NCBI GenBank assembly: GCA_024434165.1
Contig: QMIW01000008.1
Coordinates: forward strand, 1-64,000
Reading direction: 5' to 3'
Length of the DNA stretch: 64,000 nt
Source of the DNA: Chloroflexota bacterium
GTDB lineage: Bacteria; Chloroflexota; Anaerolineae; Anaerolineales; Villigracilaceae
Part shown: positions 42,566 to 50,937 of the stretch, piece after piece
Layout: every line of letters starts with the position of its first letter
Numbering within the stretch: the first letter of the stretch is position 1
Program-made: the position numbers and the translations under genes
The notes under the pieces: generated by a model
The model's input: the letters and a program-made list of their open reading frames with translations, nothing else
What the model was told of the DNA's origin: nothing
Database searches by the model: none

Positions 42566-44587
42566 ATGCCGATGAAAAAATTCCTCGACCGCCTGAACAC
42601 CATCACCTTCACGCCGCGCAGTACGGTCTGGTTCCTGTTGATCATTGCCGCGCTGACCTACGGGCTGTTCTTCTGGCAGCGCGGCTTCTACTGGGATGAA
42701 TTCCCCTGGGCGTGGATTTACTACCGTCTCGGTCCCGCCATGCTGACCAAGACCTTTACCACCAGCCGACCATTCTGGGGGATGATCTACCAATTGACCC
42801 TGCCGGTCATCGGTCCCAACCCCTGGGTATGGCAGCTGCTTGCCATCCTCCTGCGCTGGCTGACAGCGGTTTTGTTGTGGAAGATTCTGCGCGTGCTTTA
42901 CCCCGCGCACCCCAAACCCGCCCTTTGGGCAAGCCTGTTTTTCCTCGTTTACCCCGGCATGGGACAGCATTTCATTGCCATGATGTACAGCCATTTCTAT
43001 ATTGTGCTGGCGGCGTACCTGCTGTCCGTTTATCTTTCCATCCTCGCATTGAAGGAAGAAAAACAACGCTGGCTGTACTTTTCGGTTTCGTACGCGCTCG
43101 CGGCGGTCAACCTGTTGACGATGGAGTATTTTTACTTCCTCGAATTCGCGCGCCTGTTCATCTTCCTGCAAATCCTGCCCGGCGGTTTCAAGGAACGCGC
43201 GAAAAAAGCCCTGCTGTATTCCCTGCCCTATCTCGGCATCTTTGCCGCCGTCACGTTCTGGCGCATGTTCTTCTTCGCCTACCAGAATGCCAGTTATCCT
43301 TACGTTCTGCTCGATAAATTGAAGGCGAATCTCTTCGATGGGATTTTGTACTTCCTGAATCAAATCCTGTTGAGTTTCTGGCGGACGGTTTTCGAGGCCT
43401 GGATTTTGCCTTTCCTCACCATTGGGATGACGGGCTTCGGTCCGCTCACGCTGACGTTGATGCTGTTCCTGTTATTCTCCACCATTTTCCTCACCGGGTT
43501 CTATCTCTTCGCATTCAAAGCCGAGGATGCGGACGGCGTTGACTTTACGAAACAAGCCGGTTGGATCGGGCTGGTCTTTTGGGTTCTCTCCGGCGGTTCG
43601 GTCTGGTTGATCGGCATCGTGCCGCAGTTCAATTTTTCGATGGACCGTTTCATGCTGCCGTTCATGCTGGGTTCGAGCGTGCTGCTGGCATGCCTGGCGG
43701 CGCTCATCAAAAACCCGCGCGTGCAGATGATCGTGGTTGCTTTGCTCATCGGCTTTGCGGGGAGCCGTCACTTTCGGCTGGAGGAAGCCTACCGCAGCGA
43801 TTGGATCACCCAGAAGGAATTTTTCTGGCAGATGACCGAACGCATCCCTGGCTTGACGAAAGGCACCATCGTCCTCGCCAACGACCTCCCGGTGACGTAT
43901 TTTTCGGATAACTCGCTCACCGGACCATTCAATTGGATTTACAGCCCGCCCGGCGAGATGAACGTAATGCTGTACTTTGCGTCCATTCGCGTGGGGAAGA
44001 CCCTGCCGAGTGTGGAGCCCGGTCAGCCGCATGAGCTGTATTACATCGGTCCGATGTTTTACGGGAATACATCCAACATTCTGGTTGTCAATTACGAGCC
44101 GCCCGGTTGTTTCCGGGTGATTGACCCGGAGGTGGAGGCGGAAAACCGTCTCCTGCCGCCGGCGGTGCGGGACGCGGCGCGGTATTCCAATCCGGGTGTG
44201 ATTCTCTTCGAGAAACAGAACCAGCTCCCCGGTCCGTTTTATGGAAGCGGGCCCGAAAAGGACTGGTGCTATTATTTCGAGCAGGCAGATCTGGCGCGTC
44301 AAAAAAAGGATTGGGAGTCCGTCGTTCGATTGGGCGATGCGGCGTTTGCCCTGGGAGATCATCCCAACGACCCCTTGGAGCGGTTCGTTTACATCGAAGG
44401 GTATGCTCATCTTGGCGAGTGGAAAAAAGCGGTAGAATTGTCGCAGGCGTCTTATAAGGTATCCAGAAATTTCGTGGGTCCCCTGTTGTGCAGGTTGTGG
44501 GACCGAATTGAACGTGAAACAGAGAACACGCCAGAGCAAACCGCTGCGCTGGTTGAAGTTCGAAGCGAATTTGGCTGTGCCCCTTAG
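42566..44587 (+). CDS. multi-pass membrane protein, GT-C-like, with C-terminal TPR-like helices
   Basis: A 673-residue integral membrane protein with about eleven TM segments (from about residue 18 to 425) and an acidic residue pair in the first loop (FYWDEFPWAW), as in GT-C glycosyltransferases that use lipid-linked sugars. A soluble domain follows (about 430-560), then helices spaced like TPR repeats (about 565-650, QADLARQKKDWESVVRLGDAAF, in part QKKDWESVVRLGDAAF). No exact family named. The ATG at 42566 or 42572 could be the start; neither has a clear ribosome site. Confidence 0.65.
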   Translation: MPMKKFLDRLNTITFTPRSTVWFLLIIAALTYGLFFWQRGFYWDEFPWAWIYYRLGPAMLTKTFTTSRPFWGMIYQLTLPVIGPNPWVWQLLAILLRWLTAVLLWKILRVLYPAHPKPALWASLFFLVYPGMGQHFIAMMYSHFYIVLAAYLLSVYLSILALKEEKQRWLYFSVSYALAAVNLLTMEYFYFLEFARLFIFLQILPGGFKERAKKALLYSLPYLGIFAAVTFWRMFFFAYQNASYPYVLLDKLKANLFDGILYFLNQILLSFWRTVFEAWILPFLTIGMTGFGPLTLTLMLFLLFSTIFLTGFYLFAFKAEDADGVDFTKQAGWIGLVFWVLSGGSVWLIGIVPQFNFSMDRFMLPFMLGSSVLLACLAALIKNPRVQMIVVALLIGFAGSRHFRLEEAYRSDWITQKEFFWQMTERIPGLTKGTIVLANDLPVTYFSDNSLTGPFNWIYSPPGEMNVMLYFASIRVGKTLPSVEPGQPHELYYIGPMFYGNTSNILVVNYEPPGCFRVIDPEVEAENRLLPPAVRDAARYSNPGVILFEKQNQLPGPFYGSGPEKDWCYYFEQADLARQKKDWESVVRLGDAAFALGDHPNDPLERFVYIEGYAHLGEWKKAVELSQASYKVSRNFVGPLLCRLWDRIERETENTPEQTAALVEVRSEFGCAP

Positions 44588-44611
44588 AAGTGCATCGTTC
44601 TTTCCTCACAA

Positions 44612-44631
44612 TACCAACCATTTGGTATAGT
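44612..44631 (+). promoter_or_regulatory. palindromic operator over the -10 box of the transporter operon
   Basis: TACCAA (44612-44617), CCAT, TTGGTA (44622-44627) is a perfect 16-bp palindrome. The -10-like TATAGT (44626-44631) overlaps its right arm, so a protein bound there would block transcription. No -35 match is obvious. It lies about 90 nt ahead of the BMP lipoprotein gene. Confidence 0.5.
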
Positions 44632-44717
44632 TGTGTAGACGACTGAAAGGAGGCTCAAGACCCGTTGACCCCGTCAGTTTTGTCCGAATAACAATTTATT
44701 CAAAAAGGAGAAGAAGT

Positions 44718-46001
44718 ATGCAAAAGAATATAGCACGCCTCACTGCCATGCTTGGGCTGGCGCTCTTACTGGTGCTGGTTGCCTGTGGCGGACCCGCCCC
44801 CGTAGAACAGCCTTCACAGCCTGAGCCTACCGAAGAAGTGCCCGCCGTCACGGAAGAAGCGGCGCCCCCCACCGAAGAAGCCCCCGCCGGGGACGAACAG
44901 TTCGTGTTCGGTATGCTGCTTGTCGGTCCGTATAACGACAACGGCTGGAGCCAGGCTCATTACGAGGCTGGTTTGTATCTCGAAGAGCAGCTCGGCGCGA
45001 AGATGATCTATCTCGACAAGGTCAACCCCGCCGACCGCCCCGGCACCACCCCCGACCAGCTGGCTGAAGAACTGGTTGCGCAGGGCGCCAAGCTTGTCAT
45101 CTTCAACTCGGATGACATGAAGGATGCTTCGACCACCTTCGCCAAGAACAATCCCGATATTTACGTCATCATGGCGTCTGGCGATCAGGTGTGGCCCGAC
45201 GGCAAAGCCTACGAAGAAATCCCCAACCTGATCAACATCATGGGGCGCATGGAATACGGCAAGATGATGGCAGGCTGCGCCGCCGCGCTCTCCACCAAGA
45301 CCGGCAAGATCGGCTACCTTGGACCCTTGATCAACGATGAAACCCGCCGCCTCGCCGCCTCCGCCTACCTCGGCGCGAAGTACTGCTATGAGAAGGCTGG
45401 CAACGACCCCGCAGCGCTGGAGTTCAAGGTTACGTGGATCGGCTTCTGGTTCAACATCCCCGGCGTCACGCTCGACCCGGTTCAGGTCTCCAACGACTTC
45501 TACACCACCGGTTACGATGTTGTGATCTCCGGCATTGACAACCCGGTCAACCTCGGTGAAGCCGCCAAACTCAAGGCGGAAGGCAAGGAAGTTTCCGGCG
45601 TCGCCTATGACTACGTCGCCGCCTGCGAAGCCGCGCCGGATGTCTGCCTGGGCGTCCCGTACTTCAACTGGGGTCCCGAATATCTCAAGGCGATCTCCTC
45701 CGCCATTGACGGTTCATGGGAGTCGCAGTTCATCTGGGCTGGGCCCGACTGGACCGACATCAACAACCTCGATACCTCGTCTGTCGGTTTCGTGAAGGGT
45801 CCCGCGCTGAGCGAGGAAGCCTCCGCCATGGTGGATGAGTTCATTGCCGAACTCGCCGGCGGGCTGAACCTGTGGACGGGTCCCATCAATCTGCAGGACG
45901 GCACCGCGTATCTCGCCGACGGCGAAGTTGCCACCGACCAGCAGGTCTGGTACCTGCCGCAATTGCTCGAAGGTATGGAAGGCTTGAGCGCCGCCGAATA
46001 A
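44718..46001 (+). CDS. BMP-family substrate-binding lipoprotein
   Basis: A 427-residue ABC-transporter binding protein. The signal peptide ends in a lipobox LVAC with the lipidated Cys at about 23, then a Pro/Glu-rich linker (about 28-60). The BMP/Med fold follows (FGMLLVGPYNDNGWSQAHYEAG start), typical of nucleoside-binding proteins such as PnrA. The ATG at 44718 has an AAGGAGAAGA site; the longer frame from 44631 is unlikely. With the ATPase and two permeases downstream it forms a BMP-type importer, probably for purine nucleosides or bases that feed the neighbouring catabolic genes. Confidence 0.93.
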   Translation: MQKNIARLTAMLGLALLLVLVACGGPAPVEQPSQPEPTEEVPAVTEEAAPPTEEAPAGDEQFVFGMLLVGPYNDNGWSQAHYEAGLYLEEQLGAKMIYLDKVNPADRPGTTPDQLAEELVAQGAKLVIFNSDDMKDASTTFAKNNPDIYVIMASGDQVWPDGKAYEEIPNLINIMGRMEYGKMMAGCAAALSTKTGKIGYLGPLINDETRRLAASAYLGAKYCYEKAGNDPAALEFKVTWIGFWFNIPGVTLDPVQVSNDFYTTGYDVVISGIDNPVNLGEAAKLKAEGKEVSGVAYDYVAACEAAPDVCLGVPYFNWGPEYLKAISSAIDGSWESQFIWAGPDWTDINNLDTSSVGFVKGPALSEEASAMVDEFIAELAGGLNLWTGPINLQDGTAYLADGEVATDQQVWYLPQLLEGMEGLSAAE

Positions 46002-46016
46002 CGTTATTCCCTGTTT

Positions 46017-46046
46017 GCAGGGGCGCAATCATGCGCCCCTGCTTTT
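46017..46046 (+). terminator. terminator/attenuator between binding protein and ATPase genes
   Basis: GCAGGGGCGCA (46017-46027), a 4-nt loop, TGCGCCCCTGC (46032-46042) and four T. A partial terminator here would raise binding-protein levels over the membrane parts, as is common in importer operons. Confidence 0.8.
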
Positions 46047-46076
46047 CTAATTTGCCGTGGAGGGCACGCATCGCCC

Positions 46077-47570
46077 ATGAACGTCGAACTCAAAAACATC
46101 CACAAGCACTTCGGCAAGACCTACGCCAACAAGGGCATCAACCTGAGCATTCCATCGGGAACCATCCAGGGGATTTTGGGGGAGAACGGGGCGGGCAAAA
46201 GCACCCTGATGAAAATTCTTTCCGGTTTTATTCAAGCCGACCCCGGCGGCGAAATCATTCTGGACGGCAAACCCGTCGTCATTCATTCGCCTGCTGATGC
46301 CATTCACGTGGGTGTGGGCATGCTGCACCAGGACCCGCTGGACTTTCCGCCGATGCGCGTGCTGGATAATTTTTTGCTCGGTCGTTCGGGCGGCTTATTC
46401 CCGAACCGCGCCGCGGTCGCGCAGGACTTTCGACAACTCGCCGGGCAGTTCGATTTCTCCCTCGACCCGGATAACTACGTGGATTCGCTGACGGTGGGCG
46501 AACGCCAGCAGTTGGAGATCATCCGCCTGTTATGGCTTGGCGCGCGCGTCCTCATCCTCGACGAGCCGACCACCGGCATCAGCGCCTCGCAAAAGACGAA
46601 ACTGTTTGCCACGCTCAAGAAACTTGCCGAACAGGGCATGACCATCATCTTCGTTTCGCACAAACTGGAGGATGTGGAAAACCTCTGTCATCAGATTGTT
46701 GTACTGCGCGCGGGCGAACTGGTGGGCGCGGCAAAGCCTCCGTACAATACCTCCAATCTCGTCGAGATGATGTTCGGCAAGGTGGTGACGCTGGGTGAAC
46801 GGCAGCCTGCCAAATCGGGGGAGGTTGTTCTTTCGCTCAGAGATATTTCGCTGGAGGATGCGCGCCTGAAGATCAAAGGCGTCAACCTTGATGTGCGCGC
46901 CGGCGAAGTCATCGGGCTGGCGGGGTTGGAGGGTTCCGGTCAGGGCATGTTCATCCGCGCCTGCGCCGGGCTGGTGCGTCCGGTGGGCGGGCGGATTCTG
47001 CTCAAAGGAAAGGATTTGACCGGCAGGTCGTACCACACCTTCAAACGGGAGGGGGTCAACTTCCTGCCCGCTTCGCGCCTGGAAGAGGGGTTGGTCCCCG
47101 GCTTGAGCCTCACCGACCATTTTGTTTTGGCGGAAGAACCGAAGGGCATCTTCATTGACCGCGCCGCCGGGCAGAGGCTGGCGGAGGAACGCATCAAAGC
47201 CTTCAACATCCGCGGTACGCCGCTCAGCACGGTGGAATCGCTTTCGGGCGGAAACCAGCAGCGCGCCGAACTCGCATTGCTTCAATCCCCGCTTTCGTTG
47301 ATTTTGCTCGAACATCCCACGCGCGGCCTGGATATCGAATCCGTCATCTACATCTGGAGCAAACTGAAGGACCGCTGCCGTCAGGATCACGCCGCCATCA
47401 TCTTCATTTCCTCGGATTTGGAGGAAATCCTGCAATACAGCGACCGCGTGCTGGTCTTCTTCAGCGGAAACGTATCCGAGCCAATTGACGCCGCGGCAAC
47501 CAGCGTGGAGCAGCTGGGTCAGTTGATCGGCGGCAAGGGCTGGAGCGGGAAGAGAGGCAGCCATGCTTAA
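46077..47570 (+). CDS. nucleoside-type ABC transporter ATP-binding protein, two ABC domains
   Basis: A 497-residue tandem ATPase. The first domain has Walker A GENGAGKST (about 36-44), a variant signature LTVGERQQLE and Walker B LILDEPTTG. The second has a degenerate Walker A (GLEGSGQGM, about 283-291), signature LSGGNQQR and LLEHPTRGLD, the usual asymmetry of sugar/nucleoside importers (RbsA-like, NupA-like). It energises the two permeases that follow. Its end overlaps the first permease gene by 8 bp. Confidence 0.93.
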   Translation: MNVELKNIHKHFGKTYANKGINLSIPSGTIQGILGENGAGKSTLMKILSGFIQADPGGEIILDGKPVVIHSPADAIHVGVGMLHQDPLDFPPMRVLDNFLLGRSGGLFPNRAAVAQDFRQLAGQFDFSLDPDNYVDSLTVGERQQLEIIRLLWLGARVLILDEPTTGISASQKTKLFATLKKLAEQGMTIIFVSHKLEDVENLCHQIVVLRAGELVGAAKPPYNTSNLVEMMFGKVVTLGERQPAKSGEVVLSLRDISLEDARLKIKGVNLDVRAGEVIGLAGLEGSGQGMFIRACAGLVRPVGGRILLKGKDLTGRSYHTFKREGVNFLPASRLEEGLVPGLSLTDHFVLAEEPKGIFIDRAAGQRLAEERIKAFNIRGTPLSTVESLSGGNQQRAELALLQSPLSLILLEHPTRGLDIESVIYIWSKLKDRCRQDHAAIIFISSDLEEILQYSDRVLVFFSGNVSEPIDAAATSVEQLGQLIGGKGWSGKRGSHA

Positions 47571-48600
47571 GGGACGTTTGGGCGGCTTTCTTTTCCAGTT
47601 CATCGCGTTCGTGCTGGCGCTTGGCTTCGTTTCGCTGGTTTTGCTGGCGGTTGGCGCGTCCCCGCTGGAGGCGTATAAGAACATCCTGACCGGTTCGGTC
47701 GGCTCGACGCGCAAATTCGCCGAAGTGCTGGTCTCGTTCGTGCCGCTCCTGCTCGTCACGGCAGGGTTGCTCATTACCTTCTCGGCGGGCTTGTGGAACA
47801 TCGGCGTGGAGGGGCAGATCGTGCTGGGCGCGATTGCCACCACCTGGGCGCTGCGCCAGTTCGTGGACAGCGCCATGCCGCCCGCGCTCGCCATCTTTCT
47901 CTCCATCCTGGCGGGGATGGCTGGCGGCGCGGTTTGGGCATCCTTTGCCGGGATGCTGAAAACCTTCGGCGGCGTGAACGAAATCTTCGGCGGCTTGGGC
48001 TTGAACTTCGTCTCCACCGCGCTGACGCTGTATCTCATCTTCGGTCCGTGGAAGCGGGAGGGCGTCGCCTCCATGAGCGGGACCGAACCGTTCCCGGATG
48101 CGTTTTCCCTGCCGCAGCTGCCGGACCTGCGCATCAGCCCCTGGGCGCTGGGCATTGCCCTCGCCGCGGTCGTGGTCGTGTACTTCATTTTGCAGGGGAC
48201 GTATTTCGGTCTGCGCTTGAAGGCGGTGGGAAGGAACATCCGCGCGGCATACCTGCTCGGCATTCCCACCTGGCAGTATTCGTTGTATTCGTTCCTCATC
48301 TGCGGCGCGCTGGCTGGCTTGGCGGGTGCGATGCAGGTGACGGCGGTCTATCACCGCCTCATCCCGTCCATTTCGAGCGGGTACGGCTACCTCGGTTTGA
48401 TGGTCGCCATGCTCATCAATTACCAGGCGGTCTGGGCGATCCCGATCGCGCTGTTCTTTGCGGCGTTGAATATCGGCAGTATTCAACTGCCGATCGTGAT
48501 GAAACTCGATTCGTCCCTTTCCGGCGTGCTGCAGGGAGCGCTGGTGTTGTTCGTCCTGCTGGTGGAAGGCGCGCGTCAGAAATTCGTGAAGAAGGTATAA
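47563..48600 (+). CDS. nucleoside ABC transporter permease 1
   Basis: A 345-residue permease of the BPD_transp_2 family with about nine TM segments. The characteristic FSAGLWNIGVEGQIVLGAI (about 68-86), GGVNEIFGGLGLNF and GRNIRAAYLLGIP (coupling helix) are present. It pairs with the permease at 48605 to form the channel of the BMP importer. Start overlaps the ATPase stop, so the two are translated together. Confidence 0.92.
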   Translation: MLKGRLGGFLFQFIAFVLALGFVSLVLLAVGASPLEAYKNILTGSVGSTRKFAEVLVSFVPLLLVTAGLLITFSAGLWNIGVEGQIVLGAIATTWALRQFVDSAMPPALAIFLSILAGMAGGAVWASFAGMLKTFGGVNEIFGGLGLNFVSTALTLYLIFGPWKREGVASMSGTEPFPDAFSLPQLPDLRISPWALGIALAAVVVVYFILQGTYFGLRLKAVGRNIRAAYLLGIPTWQYSLYSFLICGALAGLAGAMQVTAVYHRLIPSISSGYGYLGLMVAMLINYQAVWAIPIALFFAALNIGSIQLPIVMKLDSSLSGVLQGALVLFVLLVEGARQKFVKKV

Positions 48601-48604
48601 CGAC

Positions 48605-49603
48605 ATGAACCAGGAAACTCTTCTCGTTGGTCTGGCTGGCGTGCTTGCCGCCGCGGCGCCCATCCTCTTTGCGGTGATGGGAGAGACGCTCTCCGAACGC
48701 GCGGGCGTGATCAACCTTTCGATGAACGGCACCATCCTGCTGACGGCGATGAGCGGTTTTGCCGTCGCCTATTCCACAGACAGCCTTTTGCTTGGCTTTC
48801 TCGCGGGCATGTTGATCGGCGCAGTCGTGGCGTTGATCGTGGCGTTTGCCAGCATTACCTTGAAACAGTCGCAGGTGGCGGTCGGCTTCGTCCTTGCGCT
48901 CACCTGCCGCGACCTTGCCTACTTTCTGGGCAACCCGTTCATGGGCGTCTCCGGTCCGCGCTTGCAGGCAGCGCCGATTCCGGTTTTGAGCGACATTCCG
49001 ATTTTGGGTCCCGTGTTCTTCCGGCAGGAAGTGATCACCTACGTCAGTTACCTTGCCATCTTTTTGGCGTGGCTGTGGATTTACCGCACCCGTCCCGGCT
49101 TGATGCTGCAAGGCATCGGCGAGAAACCGGCGGCGGCATACATCCGCGGCGCAAACGTCAATTTGATGCGCTATATCTACACCGTCATCGGCGGCGCGTT
49201 GATCGGTCTGGCAGGTCCCGCTTATTCCCTCGGCGTGCGCGCCGGTTGGATGGGAACCATCTCCGGTCTGGACGGCATCGGCTGGATCGCCCTCTCCATC
49301 ACCATCTTCGGCGGCTGGAATCCCGCCCGCGCGGCATTCGGCGCGTATCTTTTTGCCCTCCTGCAATGGCTGGGACTGGTGCTTCAACCCGTGCTGACCC
49401 AGGTCCCTTCGCAGGTCTTGCAGGTTGCGCCGTTCCCATTGATGATTCTCACGCTCCTGCTCGTCAACATCGGCAATGCGGAATGGGTCGAACGCACGCT
49501 TGCCGCCATGCCTGAATCCACGCGCAAGTTCTTTGCCGGGCTGCTGCGCGCCATGCGCGCCTCTCCGCCTGCCGCATTGGGCGTGCCGTTCGAAAGGGAT
49601 TGA
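48605..49603 (+). CDS. nucleoside ABC transporter permease 2
   Basis: A 332-residue permease of the same family. ERAGVINLSMNGTILLTAM (about 30-48) and GEKPAAAYIRGANV (coupling helix, about 172-185) are typical, with about eight TM segments. It begins 5 bases after permease 1. The last 40 residues are a cytoplasmic tail without known function. Confidence 0.92.
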   Translation: MNQETLLVGLAGVLAAAAPILFAVMGETLSERAGVINLSMNGTILLTAMSGFAVAYSTDSLLLGFLAGMLIGAVVALIVAFASITLKQSQVAVGFVLALTCRDLAYFLGNPFMGVSGPRLQAAPIPVLSDIPILGPVFFRQEVITYVSYLAIFLAWLWIYRTRPGLMLQGIGEKPAAAYIRGANVNLMRYIYTVIGGALIGLAGPAYSLGVRAGWMGTISGLDGIGWIALSITIFGGWNPARAAFGAYLFALLQWLGLVLQPVLTQVPSQVLQVAPFPLMILTLLLVNIGNAEWVERTLAAMPESTRKFFAGLLRAMRASPPAALGVPFERD

Positions 49604-49605
49604 CC

Positions 49606-49653
49606 TCAGACCTCAGGCATCACGACATTCCGGCTGCGATACCTGAGGTCTGA
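49606..49653 (+). terminator. hairpin closing the transporter operon
   Basis: TCAGACCTCAGG (49606-49617) pairs perfectly with CCTGAGGTCTGA (49642-49653) around a 24-nt loop. It ends where the next promoter begins (TAAAAT at 49654). No long T run, so termination is possible but not certain. Confidence 0.55.
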
Positions 49654-49668
49654 TAAAATTACGGGGCT

Positions 49669-50937
49669 ATGAAAAATTTCAACGGCTATAAATGTTCGTT
49701 GTGCGGTACGGAGTACCTGCCCGGTCAGGTCACCTACATCTGCCCGAAGGACGGCGGGAACCTGGACGTTATCCTCGATTACGATTCCATCCGAAAAAAA
49801 TTCCAGCCCGAAGATATCACCTCGCGGACGGAAGCCTCGCTGTGGAGATACCTGCCCCTTTTGCCGGTCGGCGAACCCGAAGGGGATTCGACCCCCCTGC
49901 ACGCCTCAGGCTGGACCCCGGTCTTTGCCCTGCCGCAGCTGGCAGCGAAACTACGCCTGAAGCATCTCTGGCTCAAGGACGAATCGCGCAACCCCACGGC
50001 ATCCTTCAAGGACAGGGCAAGCGCAGTGGTCGTGACCCGCGCGCGCGAGTTGAAGTCCGAAGTGGTCGTTACCGCTTCGACCGGCAACGCGGGCGCGGCG
50101 CTGGCAGGCATGGCGGCGGCGGTCGGACAAAAAGCCGTCATCTTTGCGCCCAAGACCGCCCCGCAGGCGAAGGTGGCGCAGCTGCTCATCTTCGGCGCAA
50201 AGGTCATCCTGGTGGACGGCACCTATGACGACGCCTTCGATTTGACGGTCAAAGCCGCGAACGAATTCGGCTGGTACTGCCGCAATACGGGCTACAATCC
50301 GTTTACGCTGGAAGGCAAGAAGACCGCCGCTTTCGAAATTTGGGAATGGTGGATCGAAGCCCACCGCGACTGGCACAAGAAGGACAGCCCGCTCGATAAC
50401 CACCCGCCGCTTACGATTTTCGTCTCCGTGGGCGACGGCAACATCATTTCCGGCATTCACAAGGGATTCAAGGATTTGATGGCGCTGGGTTGGATTCCCA
50501 ACCTGCCGCGCATCGTCGGCGTGCAGGCGGAAGGCTCGGCGGCGATTGCGAATGCCTTTCACGCCAATACCGAGACCGTCCAGCCTGTTTCGGCAAAAAC
50601 GATTGCCGACAGCATTTCGGTGGATCTGCCGCGCGACGGCGTCCGTGCGGTGCGGGCGGCAATGCACACCGACGGGACGTATGTCACCGTATCGGACGAT
50701 GAAATCATCCGGGCGATTGCGGAACTCGGCGGGGTGGGGGTCTTTGCCGAACCAGCCGGGGCGACCGCCTATGCCGGTTTGGTAAAAGCAGCCAGCCTTG
50801 GGGTGGTCGGAAGCGACAGCCCCATCCTGGTGATGAACACGGGCAGCGGTCTCAAGGACGTCCGCGCGGCGATGCAGGCGGTCCCATCCGCTCCCATTAT
50901 CGAACCCACCTTAGAGGCAGTGAAAAAGATTCTATGA
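49669..50937 (+). CDS. thrC: threonine synthase
   Basis: A 422-residue PLP enzyme of fold type II that makes threonine from O-phosphohomoserine. An N-terminal zinc-ribbon-like segment (C9, C12, C25) is followed by the PLP Lys in NPTASFKDRA, the Ser/Gly loop ASTGNAGAALA and the phosphate-binding region further on. The closest alternative would be a related ammonia-lyase; the combination with the Cys segment favours threonine synthase. TAAAAT ends 9 nt before the ATG, so the leader is very short. It overlaps the next gene by 4 bp. Confidence 0.9.
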   Translation: MKNFNGYKCSLCGTEYLPGQVTYICPKDGGNLDVILDYDSIRKKFQPEDITSRTEASLWRYLPLLPVGEPEGDSTPLHASGWTPVFALPQLAAKLRLKHLWLKDESRNPTASFKDRASAVVVTRARELKSEVVVTASTGNAGAALAGMAAAVGQKAVIFAPKTAPQAKVAQLLIFGAKVILVDGTYDDAFDLTVKAANEFGWYCRNTGYNPFTLEGKKTAAFEIWEWWIEAHRDWHKKDSPLDNHPPLTIFVSVGDGNIISGIHKGFKDLMALGWIPNLPRIVGVQAEGSAAIANAFHANTETVQPVSAKTIADSISVDLPRDGVRAVRAAMHTDGTYVTVSDDEIIRAIAELGGVGVFAEPAGATAYAGLVKAASLGVVGSDSPILVMNTGSGLKDVRAAMQAVPSAPIIEPTLEAVKKIL

